NCBI RefSeq assembly: GCF_038433205.1 | Contig: NZ_JBCDNA010000001.1 | Span: forward strand, 1,426,001 to 1,490,000 | DNA: 64,000 bases | Source of the DNA: Lutimonas vermicola | GTDB lineage: Bacteria; Bacteroidota; Bacteroidia; Flavobacteriales; Flavobacteriaceae | Direction of reading: 5' to 3' | In this document: in pieces, positions 28,408 to 37,168 of the stretch | Layout of the letters: every line of letters starts with the position of its first letter | Numbering within the stretch: the first letter of the stretch is position 1 | The notes under the pieces: generated by a model | What the model saw: only the letters and a program-made list of their open reading frames with translations | The model's database searches: none | What the model was told of the DNA's origin: nothing | Made by a program: the position numbers and the translations under genes

Positions 28408-29730
28408 TCATAATACTTTGTTTAATTCGATCAGCAGGCTTTCATATATTTTTCCCCAACCTCTCCATCTTCCGGATCCACTCAGTGATTCATTATGAAA
28501 AATGGTGATCAGGGTACCATCCACTTTTTTGACTTCTTTAGCCAGTTTTATGATGGTATTGAAAGCCCTTTTCGGGGTGAAATTCAAATAATCGTTCAAG
28601 GTTGCATCCATGGCTGCAAAAGGAAAGACCTTCAAAGGTGTTTGAATCTCAAAATCCAGGTCGTAAAAATAAAACGGGGTGCAGGTACTGGCCCGAAAGC
28701 CAAAATGCGAGGCATATCCCATTGAATATTCTTCATAAATTTCAAGGTCAACCAGGTTCTGATAAGTCTCTGGCAACTCAATCCGAAGATAGTGCTGCCT
28801 TGAACGCCTTATTGGAAAATTGACGATTCCTTCAAGTATTTCCTTTTCCTTTTTGATCTTCAATTCATTTTTCATACTGAAATAAGAGGGGTGAATACCC
28901 ACTTCTGCGTAATCAGCTATATTTTTAATGAGCAATTTATAGTTTGTGTTCCCGGGAGAAATATTTTTGTCAAAAGTGCTGTATTCACCGAGAAGAAAGA
29001 AAAAGATGGTTTTTATACCGTACTTCTTTTTCATGAACAATAGTTTTTTGTACATATCAAACGGATCTCGTCTTATGCCAAAAATCACTAAAAAACGCAT
29101 CCATATATTCGAGACATCAAAATGAATGATATCTTTTAGTATGCCCCCAATACTCCTTGTAAAACCTTTGTGCTTAAACTGATAAGCATTGTCGATATCT
29201 ATGGTTGAAATATAGTTGAATTTTCTCTTGTCACTTTTCAATTCCTCTGCAAAGCTCTGAAAATGACCTGTTAAAATGTCTCTGAATTTATAGGCCCAGA
29301 TGTCTATCATGGGGCGGTCCAGAAATTTATGTTGAAATGCCAGGCTTTCGGAAGCCGGGAAACGTTCAAACTGGTCCTTTACATGAGGCAGGTATTCTTC
29401 ATAGCGACTGATCAAATAGAAACTTGCTGCGAAAATATCACACGACATTTCTGCAGAGAAGTTTGTTTGGAAAAAGCAGGGCACATCTTCCCAGGTTACC
29501 ATATTCACCTCCAAATAATCTATTCCCTGATTGAAAAGCAGGTCATTGCATTTTACAAATAATTCACTGCCCAAAGGTTGCTTCGTATATGAAAACTTGG
29601 GGCCGTCATGTGCTATAAATTCTTCTATTTTAGTGGTAAAACTTACTTCCACATTAAGAATTCTGACAAACAAATGTCTGAATGTATAGGTTAACCTGGG
29701 CGTTATCTTATGGGTATATACTAAGAGCAT
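28408..29730 (-). CDS. Polysaccharide deacetylase family protein
   Basis: 440 residues. An N-terminal extension of about 165 residues without known motif precedes a NodB-type domain. Motif 1 is S-T-I-D-I-D-N-A-Y-Q-F (about residue 175) with the two Asp, and motif 2 is E-V-G-I-H-P-S-Y-F-S with His-Pro-Ser. A late T-I-F-H-N-E-S-L-S-G-S-G-R-W may supply the last histidine. No signal peptide, so it acts in the cytoplasm or is membrane-associated. First gene of the operon, just downstream of a -7 box. It would de-N-acetylate a polysaccharide or lipid-linked sugar. Confidence 0.82.
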   Translation of the reverse strand: MLLVYTHKITPRLTYTFRHLFVRILNVEVSFTTKIEEFIAHDGPKFSYTKQPLGSELFVKCNDLLFNQGIDYLEVNMVTWEDVPCFFQTNFSAEMSCDIFAASFYLISRYEEYLPHVKDQFERFPASESLAFQHKFLDRPMIDIWAYKFRDILTGHFQSFAEELKSDKRKFNYISTIDIDNAYQFKHKGFTRSIGGILKDIIHFDVSNIWMRFLVIFGIRRDPFDMYKKLLFMKKKYGIKTIFFFLLGEYSTFDKNISPGNTNYKLLIKNIADYAEVGIHPSYFSMKNELKIKKEKEILEGIVNFPIRRSRQHYLRIELPETYQNLVDLEIYEEYSMGYASHFGFRASTCTPFYFYDLDFEIQTPLKVFPFAAMDATLNDYLNFTPKRAFNTIIKLAKEVKKVDGTLITIFHNESLSGSGRWRGWGKIYESLLIELNKVL

Positions 29731-29750
29731 ATTTGGTTTGTTTGACTACT

Positions 29751-29758
29751 CAAATGTA
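29751..29758 (-). promoter_or_regulatory. -7 box of the surface-polysaccharide operon
   Basis: TACATTTG on the minus strand matches TAnnTTTG exactly and lies 20 nt before the deacetylase ATG, implying a leader of about 14 nt. I found no good TTG at the expected -33 distance. Confidence 0.5.
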
Positions 29759-29833
29759 AACTTTATAAAGCGTATTAGAAAATCTCTTTTCAAAAGACTT
29801 GTATCATGAAATTCATTGAAAAAGCCGATCCAT

Positions 29834-30511
29834 TCACAAAGCTCCTTCGTCTGCAAAACTGTAATACGCCTTGCCGGCTACAATGATGTGGTCAAGAACT
29901 TTGATATCCAGAATACCTCCTCCTTTGATCACTTTTTTTGTCAGGACGATATCTGACTGACTGGGTTTTCTGTTTCCTGATGGATGGTTGTGGCAGAGTA
30001 TAATGCTGGTAGCGCCATGTTCAATGGCTTTCTTATAAATTAATCGTACATCCACCAGTGTCGCGGTGATACCACCCATACTTAAGCGCCATTTGAATTG
30101 AATTTTATTGGCATTATTAAGAAGTAAAATCCAAAATTCTTCATGATCCAATTCTCCTATGAGTGGTTGCATCAACTCAAAAACCGATCCCGAACTGCAT
30201 AGTTGCACTTTTTTCATGTTTTTTGACACCCTTCCTCTCCTTCCCAACTCCAGTGCCGCAATGATCAGAATGGCTTTAGCTTTTCCAATTCCCCTGAATT
30301 TAACAAGATGCTGAACACTGTATTTTGACAGGACTCCCAGGTTATGACTTGTATCAGACAATATCCTTCTGGATATGGACAAAGCAGAATCCTCTTTGTT
30401 ACCTGATCCTATTAAAATTGCAAGCAGCTCGGTATCCGACAAAGCCAAACAACCCCTTGAGAATAATTTCTCCCTGGGTTGGTCATCCTCGTTCCATTCT
30501 TTTATGATCAT
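29834..30511 (-). CDS. radC: RadC-like JAB-domain protein
   Basis: 225 residues: an N-terminal helix-hairpin-helix region (V-K-F-R-G-I-G-K-A-K-A-I-L-I-I-A-A) and a C-terminal JAB/MPN metalloprotease-like domain with the motif L-C-H-N-H-P-S-G-N-R-K-P-S-Q-S-D (about residue 170-186), which holds the zinc ligands. RadC was named for DNA repair, but its biochemical role remains unsettled. Length and motifs are complete. Confidence 0.92.
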   Translation of the reverse strand: MIIKEWNEDDQPREKLFSRGCLALSDTELLAILIGSGNKEDSALSISRRILSDTSHNLGVLSKYSVQHLVKFRGIGKAKAILIIAALELGRRGRVSKNMKKVQLCSSGSVFELMQPLIGELDHEEFWILLLNNANKIQFKWRLSMGGITATLVDVRLIYKKAIEHGATSIILCHNHPSGNRKPSQSDIVLTKKVIKGGGILDIKVLDHIIVAGKAYYSFADEGAL

Positions 30512-30574
30512 GGTTTTTCTAATTTATTGTCATGAATGTATAAAGATCAACCTTAGCATATGAAAGAAAAATAA

Positions 30575-30582
30575 TACATTTG
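30575..30582 (+). promoter_or_regulatory. -7 box upstream of trkA
   Basis: TACATTTG matches TAnnTTTG exactly. Transcription would start near 30589, leaving a leader of about 62 nt before trkA. TTAG at 30553-30556 is a poor -33 candidate with an 18-nt spacer. Confidence 0.5.
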
Positions 30583-30650
30583 TACTTTCAATATCATGAA
30601 TTTGAGTCTGACTATTCTGTTTATTGAAATGTTCAATCAATAAAAATTAA

Positions 30651-32000
30651 ATGAAAATAATTATTGCCGGTGCCGGAGAAGTTGGATATCATTTGTCAAA
30701 ACTACTTTCCTATGAATCGCATGAAATCATACTTATAGACAAAGACAAGGACAGGTTACTTTATGCAGATTCAAAATTAGACATCAAAACGTTACAATTT
30801 GACGCTACTTCAATTCAGGCACTGAAACAGGCTAATATTCAGAATTCGGATCTTTTTATTGCAGTTACATCTTCTGAGACAACAAATATCACAGCATGTG
30901 TGATCTCAAAAAAACTTGGAGCAAAAAAAACCATCGCCAGAATCAGTAATTCTGAATTTACAGATAATAAAGATGAAATTAATTTCTCAGAATTGGGTAT
31001 AGATGAACTGATTTCTACAGAAGAACTGGCCACCCATGAGATAAAGTTGCTTCTTGAAAAAGTTACTTTTAACGAAACACATGAGTTTGAAGGCGGAAAA
31101 CTGACCATGGTAGCCCTGGAACTTTCAAGATCGGCACCTTTCGTTGGAAAAACGGTTAAAGAAGCCGCTGGTATTTTTGCAGGGATCAATTTTATGCCCA
31201 TTGTCATTAAAAGAAAAAATACCGTCGAAACCATAATCCCTCGTGGAGACACTAAATTCAGAGTGGGGGATCAGGTGTATTTTATCACGCTCGAAAAAGG
31301 AGTGGAAGAATTGAATCGACTATCTGATGTAAAGAACAAACCTATAAAAAATGTTCTTATCCTTGGCGGAAGTAAAATAGGTGAGAAAACTGCAAGAGAC
31401 CTTTGTAGTAAAAACCTGAATATCACCTTGATAGAATACAATAAAAAAAGAGCCATTGAGTTAGCCGATTTGCTTCCCAATGCCCTGGTCATATACGGCG
31501 ACGGAAGGGACGTAGACCTGCTTGAGGAAGAAAATGTTTCCGAAATGGACGCCGTGGTCGCCGTTACCGGAAGGTCAGAAACCAATATTATGTCTTGTTT
31601 AGTGGCACAATCAAAAGGTGTGGAACGAACGATTGCTCTTGTGCAGAATGTTGACTATTTCAGCCTTAGCAAGAACATCGGAATCGATACACTGATCAAT
31701 AAAAAGCTCCTTGCCGCAAATACTATATTCAGATACATCAGAAAAGGGGAAGTACTGGAAATGACGATTTTGAATGATATTAATGCCGAAATTCTTGAAT
31801 TCAAAGCACACAAAAATTCCAAAATCACGAAAAAACCCATTAAAGACCTGAAATTCCCCAGAAATGCTATCATTGGTGGGGTCATCAGGGATAACACCGG
31901 TATAATTGCCCTTGGGGATTTTAAAATTCGAGAAGATGATAAAGTAGTGGTTTGTTGTTTTCCAAAGACCATTTCCAAGGTTGAGCGATTCTTTAACTGA
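30651..32000 (+). CDS. trkA: Trk potassium uptake system NAD-binding component TrkA
   Basis: 449 residues with two RCK modules. Rossmann nucleotide motifs are G-A-G-E-V-G-Y-H at residues 6-13 and G-G-S-K-I-G-E-K near 235, each followed by an acidic residue at the end of the second strand (I-L-I-D-K-D; T-L-I-E-Y-N) and by a TrkA-C domain. It gates the TrkH channel according to NAD(H) or ATP/ADP. trkH follows after 7 nt, which makes a clear operon. RCK-C domains can bind c-di-AMP in other phyla; that is not shown here. Confidence 0.95.
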   Translation: MKIIIAGAGEVGYHLSKLLSYESHEIILIDKDKDRLLYADSKLDIKTLQFDATSIQALKQANIQNSDLFIAVTSSETTNITACVISKKLGAKKTIARISNSEFTDNKDEINFSELGIDELISTEELATHEIKLLLEKVTFNETHEFEGGKLTMVALELSRSAPFVGKTVKEAAGIFAGINFMPIVIKRKNTVETIIPRGDTKFRVGDQVYFITLEKGVEELNRLSDVKNKPIKNVLILGGSKIGEKTARDLCSKNLNITLIEYNKKRAIELADLLPNALVIYGDGRDVDLLEEENVSEMDAVVAVTGRSETNIMSCLVAQSKGVERTIALVQNVDYFSLSKNIGIDTLINKKLLAANTIFRYIRKGEVLEMTILNDINAEILEFKAHKNSKITKKPIKDLKFPRNAIIGGVIRDNTGIIALGDFKIREDDKVVVCCFPKTISKVERFFN

Positions 32001-32007
32001 TCACTAA

Positions 32008-33519
32008 ATGAGAAAATTCAATTTTAAGATCATTCTGCAGCTCATGGGTATTCTGCTCCTGTTTAACGGAGGGTTTATGCTTGTTTCAGGGCTTGTAAGC
32101 TGGTACTTTAATGACGGAGCGTTGAACGGTATTCTTCTCGCAGGTGGCCTGACCGTTTTTATTGGCATTGTTTTGCGTTTTGCAACCAAAGGCTTTGAAA
32201 AAAAGATTAAAAAACGCGAAGGATACCTGGTCGTGACTCTTGGTTGGGTTACCATGTCTTTATCAGGAGCGCTACCCTATATATTGTCGGGTGCGATCCC
32301 TTCTTTTACGGATGCTTTCTTTGAAACAATGTCGGGGTATACGACTACGGGAGCTTCCATTTTGAATGACATTGAGATCATCCCTAAAAGCATACTGTTC
32401 TGGAGAAGCACTACACACTGGATCGGAGGTATGGGAATCATCGTACTGGCCATTGCCATATTGCCTTTGCTGGGAATTGGAGGTATGCAGATGTTTGCTG
32501 CTGAAGCCCCAGGGCCTTCAGGTGACAAATTGCATCCGAGAATCACAGACACGGCCAAAAGATTGTGGTTTCTCTATTTCGGCCTTACCCTTGCTGAAGC
32601 TGTGTTGCTCAAGCTCGCAGGAATGGGTTATTTTGATGCGATCAATCATGCTATGAGCACTTTATCAACAGGAGGGTTTTCAACTAAAAATGCAAGTATT
32701 GCCTTTTGGAACGATCAACCTCTGATACAGTATATCATCATTTTCTTCATGTTTATAGCGGGTACCAACTTTGTGCTAAGTTATTTTGCCTTTAAGGGTG
32801 ACTTTAAAAAATACACCAAGGATGAAGAATTTAAATATTATTTCATCATCATCGTTTCGTTAACAATAATTGCAACGATCATTATTTATTTTTATGCCAG
32901 TGTTTCGATACATCCAACGGATATTCAGGTCATAGCCCACCCTAAGGTATTTGGAGAGCTGGAGAGCTCCTTCAGGCATGGCTTGTTCCAAGTACTTGCC
33001 GTTGTAACGACTACAGGCTTTGTGTCTGCTGATTATACCATATGGACGCCTTTTCTTACAGTTATGTTCCTGATCATGATGTTTCTGGGTGCCTCTGCAG
33101 GGTCTACGGCCGGTGGTGTAAAGATTGTCAGGCATATTATCATGATCAAAAACGGGTTTCTTGAATTCAAAAGAAGCCTTCATCCCAATGCAATAGTACC
33201 TGTGCGTTACAACACTAAAACAGTTACACGCGGGATCGTTTTTAACATCATGGCCTTCTTTATTCTTTACCTTATTGTTTTTGCTGTCGGTTCGCTGGTA
33301 TTCAGCCTTATGGGGATCGATTTAATTACTTCTGTGGGAGCTGCCGCCTCTTCGCTTGGTAATGTGGGTCCTGCTTTTGGCGACTTGAGCCCAGTGAACA
33401 ATTATTCGAGTTTACCTCCTTTTGGCAAATGGTGGTCAACAATGCTTATGCTCTGTGGCAGGCTGGAATTATTTACCGTTTTAATAATATTTACACCATA
33501 TTTTTGGAAAAGCAACTAA
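32008..33519 (+). CDS. trkH: TrkH-family potassium uptake channel
   Basis: 503 residues and four M1-P-M2 repeats. The selectivity-filter loops read T-T-T-G-A-S, S-T-G-G-F-S-T, T-T-T-G-F-V-S and S-L-G-N-V-G-P, each with the conserved glycine. The gating-loop glycines and charged residues of repeat 3 (G-A-S-A-G-S-T-A-G-G-V-K) are present. It imports K+ across the inner membrane with TrkA as the regulatory ring. Confidence 0.95.
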   Translation: MRKFNFKIILQLMGILLLFNGGFMLVSGLVSWYFNDGALNGILLAGGLTVFIGIVLRFATKGFEKKIKKREGYLVVTLGWVTMSLSGALPYILSGAIPSFTDAFFETMSGYTTTGASILNDIEIIPKSILFWRSTTHWIGGMGIIVLAIAILPLLGIGGMQMFAAEAPGPSGDKLHPRITDTAKRLWFLYFGLTLAEAVLLKLAGMGYFDAINHAMSTLSTGGFSTKNASIAFWNDQPLIQYIIIFFMFIAGTNFVLSYFAFKGDFKKYTKDEEFKYYFIIIVSLTIIATIIIYFYASVSIHPTDIQVIAHPKVFGELESSFRHGLFQVLAVVTTTGFVSADYTIWTPFLTVMFLIMMFLGASAGSTAGGVKIVRHIIMIKNGFLEFKRSLHPNAIVPVRYNTKTVTRGIVFNIMAFFILYLIVFAVGSLVFSLMGIDLITSVGAAASSLGNVGPAFGDLSPVNNYSSLPPFGKWWSTMLMLCGRLELFTVLIIFTPYFWKSN

Positions 33520-33630
33520 GCTTAATCTAATTAATGATCGTTTTTTTCGAATCTGTTAATTTGATCAAAATTTCTCCTGAGATTTATTTTGTAAATTCAG
33601 TAACTTGCACCTTACTAATTGAACTTATTT

Positions 33631-36600
33631 ATGAAGATCGTTAAGCCTTATATTCCTAAAAATAAAATTCGAATTGTTACAGCTGCATCATTATTTGACG
33701 GGCACGATGCGGCGATCAATATCATGAGGCGAATTATTCAGTCAACAGGTGTTGAAGTAATTCATCTTGGACACGACAGAAGTGTTGAAGAAGTTGTGAA
33801 TACGGCCATACAGGAAGACGCGAACGCTATTGCACTGACCTCTTATCAGGGAGGGCACAATGAATATTTTAAATACATGTATGACCTTTTACAGGAAAAA
33901 GGCGGCCCCCATATTAAGATCTTTGGCGGCGGCGGCGGCGTAATTCTTCCCAAAGAAATGGATGAACTGATGGCTTATGGCATTACACGCATCTATTCTC
34001 CTGATGACGGAAGACATATGGGGCTTCAGGGAATGATAAATGATATGATCGAAAAATGTGATTTTGATCCTTCCCTTTTGGATGAAAGAAAAGGTGATAC
34101 GGAGGAACAATTAAAAAAGAATGATAAAAATACAATCGCCAGGCTTATCTCTCTGGCAGAAAACCATCCAAATATCTTTCAGGACACCTATAAAAACCTA
34201 AACAAAAAAACAAATCCTACCACTGTTTTAGGGATCACCGGTACCGGGGGGGCCGGGAAATCTTCTTTGGTAGATGAACTCGTGAGAAGGTTTCTGGCAG
34301 ATTTTCCTACAAAAAATATTGGCATCATTTCAGTTGATCCTTCAAAAAGAAAAACCGGAGGAGCTTTGCTGGGAGACCGAATAAGGATGAATTCTGTCAA
34401 TAATGAACGTGTGTATATGCGCTCGCTGGCAACCAGACAATCAAATCTTGCCCTTTCGAAGCATGTCAATGAGGCGGTTAACATTTTAAAAGCAGCTTCT
34501 TTTGACCTTATCGTTTTAGAAACCTCCGGTATCGGTCAATCTGATACTGAGATACTTGATCATTCCGATTTTTCCCTTTACGTGATGACGCCTGAATACG
34601 GTGCGGCAACACAGCTGGAAAAGATTGATATGCTTGATTTTGCGGATGTGATTGCCTTAAATAAATTTGACAAAAAAGGAGGACTGGACGCCCTTAGAGA
34701 CGTTAAAAAGCAATATCAGAGAAACCATCAGCAATGGGACAAATCAATAGACAGCATGCCGGTTTTTGGCACAATCGCCTCTCAGTTTAATGACCCCGGC
34801 ACAAACAAGTTGTATAAACATATCATGGATCAACTCGACAACATTTCGGAATCCTCGTTTGTTTCGTCTTTGGAAGTATCCAGTGTCTTAAGTGAAAAAC
34901 AGTTTATTATACCGCCCAAAAGAGTCAGGTATTTATCAGAAATATCAGACACGAATTCTCAATATGACCAATGGTGCAAAGAGCAAAGTAGCATAGCTCA
35001 AAACCTTTATGGCATCTACCTCACTTTACAAAGTTTAACCGGTGAAATCATTGACCTGAATGCCAATGGCATAAGCTTATCTGAAGCCGGCAGTAATATT
35101 GATGACAAGAGCAAACCTTTGATTGAAAGACTGATGCTTGAATTTAAAGAAGCAAAAATGAATTTAACCCCCCATAACTGGGAACATATCAGGGGGTTTG
35201 AAACCAAAAGGAAGGCCTATCAAAATGAGGTTTTTAAATTCAAGGTAAGGGATAAGGTCATTGAAATTCAAACGCATGCCACTTCCCTATCCCAGTTGAA
35301 GATTCCAAAAATCTCCCTCCCGAAATACAAGGCCTGGGGTGATCTTTTACTTTGGATCCTTCGGGAGAATGTCCCCGGTGAATTTCCATTTACTTCGGGG
35401 ATTTATCCTTTCAAGAGAACGGGAGAAGATCCAACCAGGATGTTTGCCGGTGAAGGCGGGCCTGAAAGAACCAACAGAAGGTTTCATTATGTCAGCCTCA
35501 ATGCACCGGCAAAAAGACTTTCGACAGCGTTTGACTCGGTCACTCTTTATGGAAATGATCCTGATCACAGACCTGATATTTATGGTAAAATTGGCAACGC
35601 GGGAGTGTCTGTATGTTGCCTTGATGATGCCAAAAAATTATATTCAGGATTCGAACTGACAAACCCGATGACATCGGTTTCCATGACAATAAATGGTCCT
35701 GCACCCATGCTTTTGGGCTTCTTTATGAATGCTGCCATCGATCAGGAATGCGAAAAATATATTATCGCCAACAAACTTGAACAAGAAGTAGCGCAAAAAA
35801 TTGATCAAATCTTTAAAGAAAAGGGCATGGAAAGCCCTCAGTATCAGGGCAAATTGCCCGAAGGCAATAACGGCCTCGGATTGATGCTTTTGGGTGTAAC
35901 CGGAAACGAGGTATTACCTAAAGACATATATAACAGCATTAAGAGAGATACCCTTTCAAAAGTTAGAGGTACGGTTCAGGCTGATATACTCAAAGAGGAT
36001 CAGGCACAGAATACCTGTATCTTTTCTACGGAGTTTGCCTTAAAAATGATGGGCGACGTACAGGAATACTTTACAGAAAATGCGATTCGAAACTTTTATT
36101 CTGTTTCGATTTCCGGATATCATATTGCAGAAGCCGGGGCAAATCCAATTTCGCAATTAGCCTTTACCCTGTCTAATGGGTTCACTTATGTGGAATACTA
36201 TCTCAGCAGAGGGATGGATATTGATAAATTCGGGCCCAATTTATCGTTCTTCTTTTCGAATGGGCTTGATCCTGAATACGCCGTTATAGGAAGGGTGGCG
36301 CGAAGAATCTGGGCCAAGGCCATGAAACTTAAGTACGGCGCAAATGAAAGGGCGCAGATGCTCAAATACCATATCCAGACCTCGGGAAGATCGCTGCATG
36401 CCCAGGAAATTGATTTCAACGACATTCGTACTACTTTACAGGCTCTTTATGCCATTTACGACAACTGCAATTCCCTGCATACCAATGCCTATGACGAAGC
36501 CATTACGACCCCCACTGAGGAATCAGTAAGAAGGGCCATGGCGATTCAATTGATCATCAATAAAGAACTGGGCCTGGCCAATAATGAAAATCCTTTGCAA

Positions 36601-37065
36601 GGTTCGTTTATTATCGAAGAATTAACCGATCTGGTAGAAGAAGCCGTTTATTTGGAATTCGATAAAATCACTGAACGGGGAGGTGTATTGGGTGCCATGG
36701 AAACCATGTACCAAAGATCAAAAATTCAGGAAGAGAGCCTTTATTATGAAACCCTGAAACACAACGGGGAAATTGAAATTATCGGCGTAAATTCCTTTTT
36801 AAACAGCAAAGGTTCTCCAACAATTCTTCCACAGGAAGTTATTCGAGCCACGGAAACAGAAAAACAACATCAAATCGAAGTCATTGAGAAGCTTCATCGG
36901 GCCAACAAGGAAAAATCTGGCAGAGAGCTTATAAAACTTAAAGAGACTGCGATCAAAAATGAAAATATTTTCGCACAGCTCATGGAAGCAACAAAGGTTT
37001 GCAGTTTGGGTCAGATTACTTCTGCCCTATTCGAAGTCGGAGGACAATACCGAAGAAATATGTAA
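33631..37065 (+). CDS. icmF: Fused isobutyryl-CoA mutase with G-protein chaperone
   Basis: 1144 residues in three parts. The first is a B12-binding domain with D-G-H-D-A-A (residue 23 onward, base-off His) and a glycine run G-G-G-G-G. The second is a MeaB-like GTPase with P-loop G-T-G-G-A-G-K-S (204-211) and N-K-F-D near 344. The third is a TIM-barrel mutase domain (G-I-Y-P-F-K-R-T-G-E-D-P-T-R-M-F near 590, then Y-G-N-D-P-D-H-R-P-D). This order is the IcmF layout; ordinary methylmalonyl-CoA mutase has B12 at the C-terminus and no G domain. It interconverts isobutyryl- and n-butyryl-CoA, or branched relatives, and the built-in GTPase protects the cofactor. The TTG at 33619 is an alternative start, but ATG at 33631 begins with the family's M-K-I-V-K-P-Y-I-P. 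Confidence 0.93.
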   Translation: MKIVKPYIPKNKIRIVTAASLFDGHDAAINIMRRIIQSTGVEVIHLGHDRSVEEVVNTAIQEDANAIALTSYQGGHNEYFKYMYDLLQEKGGPHIKIFGGGGGVILPKEMDELMAYGITRIYSPDDGRHMGLQGMINDMIEKCDFDPSLLDERKGDTEEQLKKNDKNTIARLISLAENHPNIFQDTYKNLNKKTNPTTVLGITGTGGAGKSSLVDELVRRFLADFPTKNIGIISVDPSKRKTGGALLGDRIRMNSVNNERVYMRSLATRQSNLALSKHVNEAVNILKAASFDLIVLETSGIGQSDTEILDHSDFSLYVMTPEYGAATQLEKIDMLDFADVIALNKFDKKGGLDALRDVKKQYQRNHQQWDKSIDSMPVFGTIASQFNDPGTNKLYKHIMDQLDNISESSFVSSLEVSSVLSEKQFIIPPKRVRYLSEISDTNSQYDQWCKEQSSIAQNLYGIYLTLQSLTGEIIDLNANGISLSEAGSNIDDKSKPLIERLMLEFKEAKMNLTPHNWEHIRGFETKRKAYQNEVFKFKVRDKVIEIQTHATSLSQLKIPKISLPKYKAWGDLLLWILRENVPGEFPFTSGIYPFKRTGEDPTRMFAGEGGPERTNRRFHYVSLNAPAKRLSTAFDSVTLYGNDPDHRPDIYGKIGNAGVSVCCLDDAKKLYSGFELTNPMTSVSMTINGPAPMLLGFFMNAAIDQECEKYIIANKLEQEVAQKIDQIFKEKGMESPQYQGKLPEGNNGLGLMLLGVTGNEVLPKDIYNSIKRDTLSKVRGTVQADILKEDQAQNTCIFSTEFALKMMGDVQEYFTENAIRNFYSVSISGYHIAEAGANPISQLAFTLSNGFTYVEYYLSRGMDIDKFGPNLSFFFSNGLDPEYAVIGRVARRIWAKAMKLKYGANERAQMLKYHIQTSGRSLHAQEIDFNDIRTTLQALYAIYDNCNSLHTNAYDEAITTPTEESVRRAMAIQLIINKELGLANNENPLQGSFIIEELTDLVEEAVYLEFDKITERGGVLGAMETMYQRSKIQEESLYYETLKHNGEIEIIGVNSFLNSKGSPTILPQEVIRATETEKQHQIEVIEKLHRANKEKSGRELIKLKETAIKNENIFAQLMEATKVCSLGQITSALFEVGGQYRRNM

Positions 37066-37168
37066 AACATATATCTGTTCCACAAAAAGATTTAAGTTTA
37101 AGAAAAAGAGGGCAAAAAAAGGGAATTAGCATAACTTTTGTAGATTTACGGGAAATAATTCAAAATCT

